DNA of 64,000 nucleotides from Anaeramoeba flamelloides (GCA_027625915.1 JANTQA010000036.1:243501-307500), one strand, 5' to 3'; counted from the first letter of the stretch, positions 1 to 12,224 are shown. Program-made: numbers and translations. The notes: generated by a model from the sequence alone, not told the origin.

Positions 1-506
1 CTTTTAAAACAAATTGAATCATAAAATCTGATAAAAAAAAAGATATTTTTTCAAAAGAGATTGTTTTTCACTAAATTTTTACAATCAAAACTTCAAAATA
101 ACCAAAAATTAAGATTTCAGAAAGCATTTAAAATCTTTAATCCACAATAGACAAACTTTAATTTTAAACAATAATTAATTTTTGGTCTTCCCAAACTATC
201 AATAATTGATCTGGGAATGTAATCTAATAAAATAAAAATAAATATTTTTAGTAAAGTTTACAATTGAAAAGTAAATTTCTGTTTAATAGGGTTCCAAAGC
301 AATTCTAAAAGCCCAAAATGCCAAAATTAAATAGAGCCTTTGAAAATTATAATTGAGTGTGACTTTGAGATTTCTTAAATGTAAGATTTCTTCATAAAAT
401 TTTACTTCGATCAAAAATCATTTTGCTAATATTTATTTCTTAAAAAAAGAAAACAAATTTTTACTTACCCAATTTTTTTTAATTTCCCAATTTTTTTTCA
501 CAATGT
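1..506. mobile_element. Family F long-inverted-repeat element, right part (cut by the window edge)
   Basis: It matches, with divergence, the element at 53930-54832: GGTCTTCCCAAACTATCAAT, CTTAAATGTAAGATTTCTTC and the end CCCAATTTTTTTTCACAATG are shared. The left part is outside the window. Confidence 0.6.
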
Positions 507-749
507 TTACTCAAAAATAAAGTACAATAAAACTGTACCCTTGAAATCAAATAGTATTTATACGAGATAATTTTATCAAATCATATTTCTCCAGGATTCC
601 AATAATAATCAAATCTCTAAAAGATCTAATTCAATCAAATTTAAAAAAATCCCTCACAAATACTAAAACCCACGAATTCTCTCAATTTGATCAAAAAAAA
701 AAAACTGACTAAGATTTTCTGAAAAAAAAGTTTTGTAACTTTCTCATTA

Positions 750-945
750 CAATCAGTTTCACTTTTAAGGCACAAACTTTCAACGAAATTTAAGGCACAA
801 AAAAAATCTTAAATTAAAGCACAACATTCAAATTCTAGTAAAAATAAATTGTAAAAAAAAAATTACAAATTTTGTGCCTTAATTTGAGATTTTTTTGTGC
901 CCAAAATTTCGTTGAAAGTTTGTACCTTAAAAGTGAAACTGACTG
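750..945. mobile_element. Palindromic MITE, copy 1 (family A, mariner-like TA target site)
   Basis: Both ends read CAGTCAG(T/C)TTCACTTTTAA-like sequence in inverted orientation (first end CAATCAG here), with TA on each side. The two halves pair along most of the ~196 bp, centred on a T/A-rich loop. It encodes nothing. Confidence 0.8.
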
Positions 946-1044
946 TATTAAAAATAATTTCGGTAATTTTCAAAGTTTTTTTAAAAAATGAAATAAAAAA
1001 AATCAATTCATTTTCAATTTTTTACTTGTACCGATATCCTAATA

Positions 1045-1240
1045 CAGTCAGTTCCACTTTTAAGGCACAAACTTTCAACGAAATGTTGGGCACAAAAAAA
1101 TCTCAAATTAAGGCACAAAATTCAGATTCTAGTAAAATAAATTATTTTACAAAAAAATTACAAATTTTGTGCCTTAATTTGAGAATTTTTTATGACTTAA
1201 ATTTAGTTGAAAGTTTGTGCCTTAAAAGTGGAACTGACTT
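1045..1240. mobile_element. Palindromic MITE, copy 2 (family A)
   Basis: Starts TA|CAGTCAGTTCCACTTTTAA and ends with the inverted GTGGAACTGACTT|TA. The internal arms carry the AGGCACAAACTTTCAACG box. Confidence 0.8.
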
Positions 1241-1906
1241 TAATCATAACTTGTAAATGGTCAAATTTATTAATTTGTTTTATTTCTTTTTTATAATCTA
1301 TATTAGATGAGATAAGAATCTTAAATTAAACAAAATTTCAGAATTATGAAAAAATATAGTTAATCAGCCGAAAAATTATCTTAGTAAAATTCAACAATAT
1401 AATTGGTAAAATCATTGGAAAAGAGATTCTATTACAAAAATTTTAATAAAGAGAGTGAATTAAATAACTAAAAATATCAATTATTATTTATCGAAAGAAG
1501 ATCTTTTAGGTTTTTAACTGATTAAAAGAAAAAATAATTTGAGAGTTCTTTCAAAAAAAAATTCTTTTAATATTTGGAGAATGATAGTATTATTGTTTGA
1601 ACTATTGCTCTGTTTGAAAAATAGTCAGAATTATGAAAAATTTTCATTTAAACAGCAATATTAAAACGAAAAAACTTTTTAAAAATTTTTAAAAACTCCA
1701 CTTCAAAACTTGGAAAAACAACATTAAAAAACTGAAAAAAAACTATTTATAAAATCAATACAACACAAGTGTAAATATAAAATTGGGATCAAAAAATATT
1801 TTTTTGCTCAACTAATTCAAAATTTTCTTAAATTTCGATTTTTGGCGTTTAGAAGTCTCTAGGACGTCTAGTTTTCGAGATATTGCCCAAAATCGATTTT
1901 TATATA

Positions 1907-2103
1907 CAGTCAGTTTCACTTTTAACGCACAAACTTTCAACGAAATTTAAGGCACACTAAAAATCTCAAATTAAGGCACAAAATTCAGATTCTAGTAAAA
2001 TAAATTGTAAAAAAAAATAATTAAAAATTTTGTGCCTTAATTTGAGAGTTTTATGTTACTTAAATTTCGTTGAAAGTTTGTGCCTTAAAAGTGAAAATGA
2101 CTG
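1907..2103. mobile_element. Palindromic MITE, copy 3 (family A)
   Basis: Starts TA|CAGTCAGTTTCACTTTTAA and ends GTGAAAATGACTG|TA. Same arm sequence and length as the others. Confidence 0.8.
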
Positions 2104-2513
2104 TACAAATTTTTTAATTGTGATTTTTCACAGCTATTTTGGGCAATAACTCGAAAAATATAAGACCCCCAAAAAAATGAAAAATTGAGATTGTTTTTAT
2201 AGTGTTTATATAGTGACCACCATAGATTAAAATGAATTTTAAAGTTTTTTTTTTTTTCGAAAAAAAAAAAATAATAATTGTAGATATTAGTATATATAAA
2301 TAATTTAAAATCTTCTACTCCCCATACAGAAAAAACTACTTAGTTACCAGAAATTATCCGAATTTTGCTACCTTAAGAGGATTTGAATTTTTGAAAAAAA
2401 AAAATTTTGAAAAGATTTAAGGGTAAATTCATGTAGCAAAAATGTACACTTTAATTGATCAAATTATATATAAAAAATTTAAAAAAAAAATAAAAAAAAA
2501 CTATTAATTTAAT

Positions 2514-2593
2514 TGATATAATCGGGAATCGAACTCCAGCTACACACTTTTCAAATTTTGAGATCTCGGTGCTCTACCGCTGAGCTAATGAGT
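2514..2593 (-). tRNA. tRNA-like Pol III unit (tRNA pseudogene or SINE head)
   Basis: The minus strand reads TAGCTCAGCGGTAGAGCA, an excellent A box and D arm, then GGAGTTCGATTCC, a B box and T loop, 31 bases further on. A run of nine T follows about 13 bases downstream, a Pol III terminator. The acceptor strands (TACTCAT and TTATATC) do not pair, the T stem is poor and no anticodon stem can be drawn. A working tRNA is therefore unlikely, though an intact Pol III promoter is. Confidence 0.5.
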
Positions 2594-4482
2594 AATTATT
2601 GGATATTTTAAAATTATATAAAATATGAAGATAATAAAATTGAATTTTTAATTGAGTAATTTTTCTAATATATTTTTTTTTTGAAAAAAAAAACTCGAAG
2701 TTTTTTACGATTAGAAAAATTTTTTTTTTTTTTTTTTTATATTGTAAAAAAATTAACAAATTTAAAATTAAATTGAAAAAAACTTATTTAAAATTTTTTT
2801 TTTTTGAAAAAAATCATTTTAATAAGAAACTCTAGTAAAAATTTGATTTTAATTTTTTAGCATTTTTTTAATATTTTTCTAGTGATTACACTATGAAAAA
2901 TTTGAAAAAAATGAATATTTAGATAAAATAAGATGAGGTATAATAATTTTTTTTTTCAAAATATTGGAAATGTTAATTTTTTTATGTTAAATTAGAAAAA
3001 AATGAAATTTTACTAGAGTTTTACTATTAAAAAATTTTTTTTTTTAAACATTGTTTTTTCAGTTAAAATAAAAATAAAAATCATTTTTTTGAGATGTTTA
3101 AAAAAAACTTTTTTTTTTCAAAGTTACCAATTTTTAGTACTTTAAAAAATATTTTATAAAAATTTTTTTATATACATTTTTTAAAATTTTTAATTTTGAA
3201 AAAAGTCAAAAACACCCATTTTAAATACTAAATATTTTCGAAACCTCTAAACCTCGTAAAGTTTAAATTTTAAAAACTTCACAACAATAATAAAAATAAA
3301 AAATTTTTGAAAAAAAAAATTTGTCTATATCAAATATATTTTTATATTTCATTTTATCAACTAATATTCACAGTAACTTATGTATTTTTATAATTAACTT
3401 GGTTAAAAAATAAAAAAAAATTTTTTTTAATCTAAAAAAAAATTTCAAAATTAAAAATTTTATAACTATTGTAGTTTAAAATATATTATAAATATAAAAT
3501 TAGAGTAAAATCAAAAATGGGAAAATCGAAAGAGTAGTAAAAAAATTTTCAAAAAAAATTTTTTTTAAAACTTAATTTTTTCAATTTTTTTCACCAAAAT
3601 CACATTTTTAATAAAAAATTACCCTAGTAAGATGATCTTTAAAATACCAAAAAAAATTATTTTTGTGTTGGAATGTACCTTTTTTAGAAATGAAAAATTC
3701 AAAATTTAAAAAAAAAAATTTTTTTTGATAAAAAATTGAAAATTGAAAATAACTTCTAAAGTAGAGGAGATAAAGAGCTCTAAACTTGAAAAATCAATTT
3801 TTCAGATTATTTTGATTTTGGAACGAAGAGTAATTCGTCCAGAGATCCAATATTTATAAATTCAATTTTTTTCAATTTATTCTTCACTACAAGGAAAATT
3901 TAAATACCTAAAATTAAAGTTAGCCAAAACTATACATTTGATTTAAGTTTTACTTCTTTTATAAATTATTTTTTCAAAGTTATCATAATTTTATGTAATA
4001 AAAAAAGAATAGCTTTTAAACTCTTGAAAATCTGAATACCCCCCTTTTCAAAAATACCGACTTTTGAAAAAAACACCTATTTTCAGGGTATTTTTATATT
4101 GGAAAAAGTTGAATGAATTAATTTTTGATTGAACATTAAGATTGAAAAAAGAATACATGTTAAAGCAATTTGCAGAAAACAACAGGGAACGTATATAAAA
4201 ACTCAAACATGGAAAAAAATAAAATGATAAAAAATATTCCAAAAACAGATAAAAAATCAGATTTTCAATTTAATTTAGCAATATCTTTTGATTGAAATAT
4301 TTTGTACTATTTTCAAATTGAAAAATATGTTTCCTTTTAGACCATTAAAAAAAATACTTGAAAATTATCTCTCTACTAAGTCAATTAAAAAATTCAAAAA
4401 ATTTTACAATTAAAAATGAAAAAAATATTACTGAAAAATTTCATTTTTTTTTCAATTCCTATTAATATCTATTAAAGTTGTA
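2594..4482. other. Gene-free, homopolymer-rich DNA
   Basis: Very AT-rich with many A and T tracts. No coding frame, hairpin family or RNA gene was recognised. Confidence 0.7.
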
Positions 4483-4678
4483 CTGGCAGTTCCACTTTTA
4501 AGGTACAAACTTGCAACGAAATTTAAGGCACACAAAAAATCTCAAATAAAAGCACAAAATTCAGATTCTAGCAAAATAAATTGTAAAAAAAAAAATTCCA
4601 AAATGTGTACCTTAATTTGAGATTTTTTTGTGCCTTAAATTTCGTTGAAAGTTTGTGCCTTAAAAGTGAAACTGACTG
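4483..4678. mobile_element. Palindromic MITE, copy 4 (family A)
   Basis: Starts TA|CTGGCAGTTCCACTTTTAA and ends GTGAAACTGACTG|TA. It abuts the truncated end of a family-B element. Confidence 0.8.
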
Positions 4679-5560
4679 TAAATAGCTTGAAAAATATGTT
4701 ATAAATCTTATTACACAATAAATTATTTCAGTTTTTACTAATGATCTTTATTAAAAATTTTCATTTTATAAATTTTTTATTTAAATTGCAATTCCAAATC
4801 TAGAAGCTCAAAATACAGTCAGTTTCACTTCTAAGGTACAAACTTTCAACGAAATTTAACAAACAAAAAAAACTCAACTCAAGGTTAAAAAAAAATTTAT
4901 TTTACTAATTATTTTACTAGAATCCAAAATTTTGTACCTTAATTTGAGATTTTTATGTGCCTTAAATTTCGTTCAAGTTTGTGCCTTAAAAGTGGAACTG
5001 ACTGTAATAGTATTCCAGTATTTAAAAATTCTTATTTAGAACTTCCAAAAGTAACTATTTTTATAATTTTTTAATTTCAAAGATTAACTCAATAATCATC
5101 AACATAAAACCCCCAAATACTGATTGGTTTTGCTTCCTTTTTTAAATAAAGCAAATTGCAACTTCAATATATTTCCATGATTTCAGAACTAATTTGTCTA
5201 AAAGAATCTATTGGTTTATTATTTAATTTTCAAAAAATTTGTATTTTTTAACTACTAATCTACATTTGGTCACAAATTTTTGAAAGATATTTTACAACTT
5301 TCAAGTCTAAATATTGATGATTCAACCTTTCAGCTTTGTAAAAAAAAATGTATATTTATTTCTGAAATTCTTTGGGTTTTTTTACGAATACAAAGTATCA
5401 TTTTTAATTCTTCAAGATTAGGATCAACAAATATCACTACTTTGACTAATCGATTTTTTTAGAAGACATTTTGAACCATGTAGCACTAATGTGATTAACA
5501 TTCAAATAACAACACACTTTAATCTTAGACTTCTCCTTGGTAGACACTACTCTCTTAGAT
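4679..5560 (-). mobile_element. Family B element, copy 1 (reverse orientation)
   Basis: It ends near 5558 with TTGGTAGACACTACTCTCTT, a worn copy of the family-B terminus TAAGGGATTAGCGTCTACCA. The interior matches the copy at 9975-10640 (CATTTCGCC-type box, AACATAAAACCCCCAAATAC). It is interrupted by MITE copy 5. Confidence 0.65.
4816..5004. mobile_element. Palindromic MITE, copy 5 (family A), inserted in a family-B element
   Basis: Starts TA|CAGTCAGTTTCACTTCTAA and ends GTGGAACTGACTG|TA. Family-B sequence continues on both sides, so this insertion is younger than that element. Confidence 0.8.
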
Positions 5561-5705
5561 CTACATATCCAACAAATAAGTAAAAAAAAAATACAATAAT
5601 AAAAAAAAAAAATTAGGATCATTAATTAAAATTGCAGATTCTATTGAAAATTTTATATAAATATCAATTTTTAATTTTTCAAATTTTTTCTTTTATACAA
5701 TTCGA

Positions 5706-8700
5706 TCAATTATTATCATTTTTATTGACAACATTGACAGTTTTACATATGTTATTCATCTTATTATTATTATTATTACCAAGATGAAAGTCCATATTAA
5801 CATTTTTGTCATTCATTATATTAACACCTTTACTATTATTAATATTACCATTCTTCATAACATTAATATTATTTTTATTCATAAAGATATGATCATAGTT
5901 TTCAATTAATTGATCCAATTTTAGGGAATATTGGTCAAAATGATTTAATAATTGCTTTGCGCACTGGATTTGTTTTTCATCATTTTCTTTTTCATCATTA
6001 AACTGCAAATCTGTTGATTTTTGATTTTCCATAATATTCATGTTAATATTGGGAAGCAGGTCAATTACAATTACTGAAATATTATCTGTGCTTTCCTTTG
6101 AATAAGCATTACTTTTAATTTTGGTTGCAATTCTCTGTACGTCTTGATTTGCGTTTTCCATCACAATGTCTGTAACGTCTTGATTTGATAACACATCCCA
6201 CACGCCATCACAAGCTAACACGAGATATTTTCGATCCTCCCTTGCCAAATCAAAGCATTTAATTACTGGCTTGGCTGAAACCCAAGGTTGGAAGTCTCGG
6301 TCGCCAAAGCAACGGGAAACAGCTAACCCGCCATTTATTCTACCATTATTTGAAACCGTGCCACGTAGAAATTTAATCCTGCATAGCTCGTCTCTATTTG
6401 TTGGCTTGTGGTCGTCTGTAATTTGGATTGTGTTTCCTTTGTTATCAATCAAGATTGCTCTTGAATCCCCTAAATTAATTGAATATAATTTATTTTTAAT
6501 GATCAACACTATTGCACAAGTTGAACCAGATAAATCGATCCTTAATTTATTTAAAGTTTGATTAAATTCTTGAAATAATTTGTCACAGATTTGGGTTAAC
6601 TTGGTTACATTGAAGGAATCTGTTTCCAATTGCCCACCATTGTTAATTTTTTCATTAATTTCATTAATTAATAGTTCACCAAGTTTATCAGCTGCATGGT
6701 TTGAAACATCTGAGCTGCCGTGGCCATCGAATACTGCAAAATAATGGATATTTTTTTTAATCATTGGATGGATGGCTATGGAATCCTCCTGATCTTGTCT
6801 TAGCCCTTGCATTTCCGAATAACCTATTTTAAAAAACGGGCAATATTTCTCATCAACAAACAGATGCCTTCCCTTTTTAGTCTTTAATGGAACTTCAGGA
6901 TTTACAATCAAATCATTTATTGATTGGAATCTTTTCTTTTTATTTTTGGTTCCAATTTTTTTACCATTGATAAATCCTCTTTTTTTGGTGTTATTGTTGT
7001 TGTTGTTGTTGGCGTTGTGACTGCTACTACCACCACAACTACGACTCTGGCTGCTACCACTACCATTATTCTTGTTATTATTATTCTTTGTTTGTTTAAG
7101 AATATCCTTCATTTCCTCGTCATTATTTTCATTATTCCCTTCGTCCCCATTACCATTAATTTCATGATTATTTAATACACTTATTAAATTTTTAGACAAT
7201 GTATTACCTTCTAAATGAAGGACCTTCAAATTAGGTAATTCTGAAAGAATTGGGAGATCAATGAATGCGCTATTGTGCGAAACTTTAAATGTTTCCAATT
7301 TCATTGTCTTTTCGCCAAAGACAGTTTTATCTATTTTGTTAATGTTATTATGTGAAATATCCAATCCACGTAAAGGAACATTTTTCCAATTTGAATCAAA
7401 AGAGGTTAATTTGTTGTGCGATAAATCTATCAGAAAGGGAGATATATTCAAGTCTGAGATTTCAAAAAATAATTGATGGGGTAAATTGGAAATGTTATTA
7501 CAAGAGAAATATATTTTTCGAATGACACCATATTGCAGTATATACTTTGGGAAAAAATAAATTCCATTGTCTGAGACATCAAGTTCAGTTAAATTATATA
7601 AATGCTTTGTTATTGTATCTGGTATTGCAGTTAGTTGATTCCCACTGATCCTCAAAATATTGAGTCTATATAATTTCAGAATTTCAAGTGGAAATGTTTC
7701 GAATTTATTTAAAGATAAATTTAATTTGGATAATTTGTCTAAATTTGAAATTCCTTTCGGTAAATCTTTTAATTTGTTATTACACAAATTCAATTTTTTT
7801 AATTTTTGACACAAATACAATTCAGATGGGATTGCTTTTAATAAAGCAGATTGGAAATTTAATTCAACTAAATTTTGTAATTGTTGAATTTTACTGGATA
7901 TTTCTAAAATTGGGTTATTGATCACATTAAGAGTCCACAGGTGTGGAATATTGTAAATCGTTTCTGGTAAATTGGTTATACAATTATTTCGAATGCTTAA
8001 TCTTTTTAATTTTTTTAATTTTACAAAAAGTTCTTCTGGGAGTTTTTTTAGATTATTATTCCCTAAGTCAAGGAAATTTAATTCTCCTAATTTTGGGTTA
8101 TTGTTGGTATTTATTATTTCTTTTGTAGGTAAGTTATTTGTTTTTTGACTATTATTATAATTATTTTGGGGATCTTTTTCTTTTTCTTTTTCTCTTTCTC
8201 TTTCTTTTTCATTTTCTTTTTCTCTTTCTTTTTCATTTTCTCTTTCTTTTTCATTTTCTCTTTCTCTTTCATTTTCATTTTCATATACTTTTTCTTCTTT
8301 ATTATCATTGTTGTTGTTTCCATTTGGATCTCCTTTTTGCTTTTTATTAGTGCTCTTTTGTTTACTATTTCCATTTTCTTCAATGTAGGACATATTTTGT
8401 AAGCCCGCCTTCCAAGCCAAAATATGTGTTAAATTCGGCAATTGTAAAATGGATGTTGGGAATTGGGAAAATCTATTCTTGGAAATTTTGATGATTTTTA
8501 AAGAACATAAATTTGAAACTGTGTTTGGTAGCTGTGTCAATAAATTGTCTGTAAGATCAAAAGTTACGAGTTTGTCTAAATTAGAGATCTTGTCTGAGAC
8601 AGAGGAAATCCGATTTGAGCGTACAGAAAAGAAAACTAAATTAATTAAATTGGAAACACTATCTCCAATTTCAATTAATTCACACCCATTCATTTCAAGC

Positions 8701-9290
8701 GTTTGTAATTTTGTTAAATTTTGGAATGGTTCATTTGGGAATTCAACAAAATCATTAAAAGACAAAACCAATTTATTCAGGTTTTGCAATCGGTTAAAAT
8801 CTTTTGGTAATTCTCTTAATCTGTTCTGATCCAATAGTAAAGTTGTTAAATGTTCGAAGTGGCAAATACAAACGGGAAACTTTTTGAGAACATTATTTCC
8901 CAAATCCAAATGTTTGAGAAATTTGAAACTTGAAAACGATTGTGGCAAGCAATTGAGATTATTCTTCCTTATGCGCAAACTTTCCAAACCAACAAGAGAC
9001 GAAAGCCTTGAGTCTAAAGTTGTTAAAAGGTTGATGTCAATTATAAGCGTCTTTAATGATTTTAAATTCCACAAATTAAGAGGCGTGTTTGTTAAACAAT
9101 TTTGTGAATAATCTAAAAATTGTAAGTTGTTGAGGTGACCCAGTTTTGTTGGTAAGTTTTGAATATGGTTTTTTCTTAGGACTAGCCTTTTTAAATTCGG
9201 ATAAGACACCATAACTGTGGGTAGGTTGTGAAGTTTTTTTCCAAACAAAGAAAAAAATTCTTTTGTTAGATCTATTTCTTGGTTTTTCAT
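5706..9290 (-). CDS. LRR-PP2C: leucine-rich-repeat protein with a C-terminal PP2C-type Ser/Thr phosphatase domain
   Basis: This single-exon gene encodes 1,194 aa. Residues ~20-300 and ~398-700 are two arrays of LRRs (L..L.L..N.L..LP pattern). A low-complexity linker at ~300-397 separates them and includes a Glu/Lys/Arg/Asn tandem stretch. A second Asn/Ser-rich linker (~700-800) precedes a PP2C (PPM) domain at ~817-1080. The metal-binding and catalytic signature is intact: RQDQED, FDGHG near 855, GDSRA, GGLAVSRCFGD, ACDGVWD near 1030 and STDNIS. Activity is therefore expected: Mn/Mg-dependent dephosphorylation of phospho-Ser/Thr, with the LRRs choosing substrate or location. LRR plus PP2C also occurs in PHLPP phosphatases and fungal adenylyl cyclase, but no cyclase or PH domain is seen. 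There is no signal peptide or membrane segment, so it is probably cytosolic. The C-terminal ~110 aa are Asn-rich. The domain call is sure; orthology is not. Confidence 0.95.
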   Translation of the reverse strand: MKNQEIDLTKEFFSLFGKKLHNLPTVMVSYPNLKRLVLRKNHIQNLPTKLGHLNNLQFLDYSQNCLTNTPLNLWNLKSLKTLIIDINLLTTLDSRLSSLVGLESLRIRKNNLNCLPQSFSSFKFLKHLDLGNNVLKKFPVCICHFEHLTTLLLDQNRLRELPKDFNRLQNLNKLVLSFNDFVEFPNEPFQNLTKLQTLEMNGCELIEIGDSVSNLINLVFFSVRSNRISSVSDKISNLDKLVTFDLTDNLLTQLPNTVSNLCSLKIIKISKNRFSQFPTSILQLPNLTHILAWKAGLQNMSYIEENGNSKQKSTNKKQKGDPNGNNNNDNKEEKVYENENERERENEKERENEKEREKENEKEREREKEKEKDPQNNYNNSQKTNNLPTKEIINTNNNPKLGELNFLDLGNNNLKKLPEELFVKLKKLKRLSIRNNCITNLPETIYNIPHLWTLNVINNPILEISSKIQQLQNLVELNFQSALLKAIPSELYLCQKLKKLNLCNNKLKDLPKGISNLDKLSKLNLSLNKFETFPLEILKLYRLNILRISGNQLTAIPDTITKHLYNLTELDVSDNGIYFFPKYILQYGVIRKIYFSCNNISNLPHQLFFEISDLNISPFLIDLSHNKLTSFDSNWKNVPLRGLDISHNNINKIDKTVFGEKTMKLETFKVSHNSAFIDLPILSELPNLKVLHLEGNTLSKNLISVLNNHEINGNGDEGNNENNDEEMKDILKQTKNNNNKNNGSGSSQSRSCGGSSSHNANNNNNNNTKKRGFINGKKIGTKNKKKRFQSINDLIVNPEVPLKTKKGRHLFVDEKYCPFFKIGYSEMQGLRQDQEDSIAIHPMIKKNIHYFAVFDGHGSSDVSNHAADKLGELLINEINEKINNGGQLETDSFNVTKLTQICDKLFQEFNQTLNKLRIDLSGSTCAIVLIIKNKLYSINLGDSRAILIDNKGNTIQITDDHKPTNRDELCRIKFLRGTVSNNGRINGGLAVSRCFGDRDFQPWVSAKPVIKCFDLAREDRKYLVLACDGVWDVLSNQDVTDIVMENANQDVQRIATKIKSNAYSKESTDNISVIVIDLLPNINMNIMENQKSTDLQFNDEKENDEKQIQCAKQLLNHFDQYSLKLDQLIENYDHIFMNKNNINVMKNGNINNSKGVNIMNDKNVNMDFHLGNNNNNKMNNICKTVNVVNKNDNN

Positions 9291-9974
9291 TATTTAAATT
9301 TGCAAAATAAAAAAATTTGAAAAACAAGTTTGGAAAAAATGAATTTTATTTGGAAAATTGACTTTGTTGTTTTTTATGTTATTTCAAATTAAAAACTCTT
9401 TTAACTGATAATTTTTGAGGAAATGTCTTTCTACAATAAAAGTGAAATTTAAATATTACTTGTACTTAAACTAAGAGACATTTGTGTTGTGTTTTGAAAG
9501 AAATTTCCTTTTTGTATCTTTTTCAAAGGTAAGAAAACTAATTTTGAAACCGGGAAACTTGATTGAAAAAAAATACAAATTTCTTTTTCCAATTTGAAGA
9601 AATTTAATTTGTAATTTCCCTTTGAATTTTTTTATTTGTTATTTTTATTTATTTTTTTAATTATCAATATACAATTTAATTTCATTTGTCATTTTTTGAG
9701 ATTATCGTAAATTTGATTTCTTTGTTTCTTGTTTTAAATTCTTTTTATTTACCATTTTCTAAATCTATTATTTTGAAACAGATTAATTTATAATTTTCCA
9801 ATTTTAAATTTTCGCTTGAAGTAAAATATAGCTGAAGGACTTTTTAACACACACTCTTACAAACCAAATAACAGTACAAAAAATTGTTTTTATTTGATTA
9901 CACTTATTTGGATGTAAAGGTCACTTGGTTTGGTTTTAGATTTGTGTTTGAGTCGAAAAAAAAAGATTTTCTTT

Positions 9975-10640
9975 TAAGGGATTAGCTTCTACCAAAGAGA
10001 AGCCGAAGATTAAAGTATGTTGTTATTGAGTCTGACAACATGAGTTCTGCCATGGTTCGAATGTGTCACAAAAATCAATTTTTAAAATAGCAATTGTTTG
10101 ATCTCATCAATTAACAATGATCCTTGTATTAGTAAAAAACTCCATCAATTTCAGAAAAAAATCTGCATTTCGCCAAAAATTTAAAGGTTGAGTTATCAAT
10201 ATTTAGACACCAAAGTTGTAAAATATATTTCTTAAATTTATGGCGAAATGTAGATTAGTTGTTCAAAAATTCAATTTTTTAAAAAAATTATGGAATTAAC
10301 CAATAGATTTTTTCGACAAATAATTTCAGAAATATCGGAATTATATTGATGCTTCAATTAACTTTATCAAAAGGAAATAAAACCAATCAGTCTTTGGGTT
10401 TTTATGTTGATCATTATTGATTTATCCTATATAATTAAAAAATTAAATATAATGTTTAATTTGGGAAGTTCTAAATCTGAATTATTAAATACCTGTAATA
10501 CTACTATTTTTTGAGTTTCTATTTTTAGATTTGTAAAAAAAAAATTTTCATTTTGAAACAATTTTTAATAGTGATCATTATGAAAAAATGTAAAAGTTTG
10601 TTGTGAAATAGGATTTAAAATACAATGATCAAAATAATGC
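9975..10640 (+). mobile_element. Family B element, copy 2
   Basis: It begins TTAAGGGATTAGCTTCTACC and carries the shared AAGTATGTTGTTATTG and ATTTATGGCGAAATGTAGAT boxes. The far terminus is not recognisable, so it is truncated there. No ORF. Confidence 0.65.
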
Positions 10641-12090
10641 CCACACAAAGACTATAATCCGTGTTTCAAAATATTATCCGTGCTTTTTTTTTTCTTCTTT
10701 TACCAAGGCAACATCCAATCAACTACCAAACAGTATATCTAAGTTCAAATCAATTTTGAAAGTAAATTATGGTTATTTTCAGTAAAATTTAAATTATTCT
10801 TGCAATTAATTGAAAATTTTCCATGATATTCACAATTTTTTTGAATTTTTTTGTTTTTTTGAAAATAAAAGTTATTAAAAAATTTTCTCTATTTTTTGAG
10901 ATAAATTTTGCAATTTGATCCTTCATTTTTAGAATTTATTTTTAAATAATAGAACTTTAAGAAACCAATACCATATTTTTTAGGGTTTATTATCAGTTTA
11001 TTTGATTGGTTAATGTATAGGTCTTCTATAACATAAAAAAAAAACATGCTTATTATTTTGAAACACGTATAAAATTTTTTTGAACGATTTATTTTGACTA
11101 GAGTAGATTTTTCAATAAATAAATAGTCCATTTATCTAAAGTTGATTAATGATATATTTTTAATCGGGTTTAATTGCATCAATGTGGTAAAAAATTACTC
11201 AATTGCCAAAGGTATTATCATAAATAAGAGTTACTCACCAATTAAAACATGATCTTCATCAAAGTATCAACACCAATATAATTGTTATTTTAAAATTCCA
11301 AAGATTGTTTTTTTTAATGTTCACATTTTTCTAATCGGATTTTTTGAGATATTTAATTGAAAAAATGTTTAATTAACCAGATTCACAAGAAAAGAAACTT
11401 TTTCTCAAAAATTATTTCACAAAGTAAGCACATTTTTTAAATTTTGAGTGTCACCTTTTATGTAAAACTGAATTATTTAAATCATTTCTTTACCCAAAAA
11501 AATTGACAACCAATAAATATTAGATGGGAATATTTCCTCGTTTAATCTATTTTCAAAAAAAAAACAAAAAATGAAAAGATTGAACTTGAAAAAATAAATT
11601 AAAATCTTTACTTTTATTTTCCAATTAAAAAAATGATATTTTTATTTCATACTCCAAAATATTTTCCTAATTGTATATCTGAAGAATATCTATAGATCTT
11701 GACAAAACGTAAATGGTTTTGAAATGGTATTTATAGATATTTTATTAACTTCCTTCTTTGGCTCTAAGTCAAACTTTTTTACACTTATAATTTGATCGCA
11801 ACAGCGGGAGCTTTTTTACATTCTGGAAATGGAAATAAAAATTTTTAATTATTAATTGGAAAAAAACAGTATTTATTGATCTTTTGTATAACACTCACGA
11901 CCATTACTTAATTTTAATTTGGTTTTATTTAAAATTCTTCATGGAAATACTTTTATTTGTAAAATTTCTGAGAAGCAAATTACTTTTTATTTGGAAAGAA
12001 TTTCCAAAAATTGATTTAAAAATTCTATTTTAATTTAATTTATCTAATTCTAGTTTTGGGTTTCAAAAAAAAATGATACTTTTTTTTTAG
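10641..12090. other. Gene-free stretch
   Basis: AT-rich with no recognised gene or repeat family. Its right end (12050-12085) has LINE-like wording. Confidence 0.6.
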
Positions 12091-12224
12091 AATTTCATGA
12101 AATAGTTAAAAATCTTTTATTTAGAGAACATAAATTGGAAAATATTAACTGGCAATCAAAGACTTTAAAAGAATTAGAAATTGAGCTTGATAAATATCGA
12201 ATTAAACATTACAAAATAGTCTAA
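12091..12224 (+). CDS. Possible terminal exon, 43 codons plus stop, unidentified
   Basis: A T-tract ending TTTTTTTTAG precedes an open, Glu/Lys/Leu-rich amphipathic stretch (FHEIVKNLLFREHKLENINW and onward) ending GTC TAA. Just upstream, 12050-12085 reads SSFGFQKKMIL, resembling the GFR/GF-K box of the LINE relics in this window. It could therefore be LINE debris rather than a host exon. Confidence 0.2.

Noticed and set aside
897-1256. 119-codon frame on the plus strand
   Set aside because: It is made of two palindromic MITEs and the DNA between them. The frame is a by-product of the repeat arms.
8114-8402. Frames of 70-89 codons opposite and beside the charged linker of the LRR-PP2C gene
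   Set aside because: They are shadows of the Glu/Lys repeat, giving Phe/Leu or Lys-only translations.
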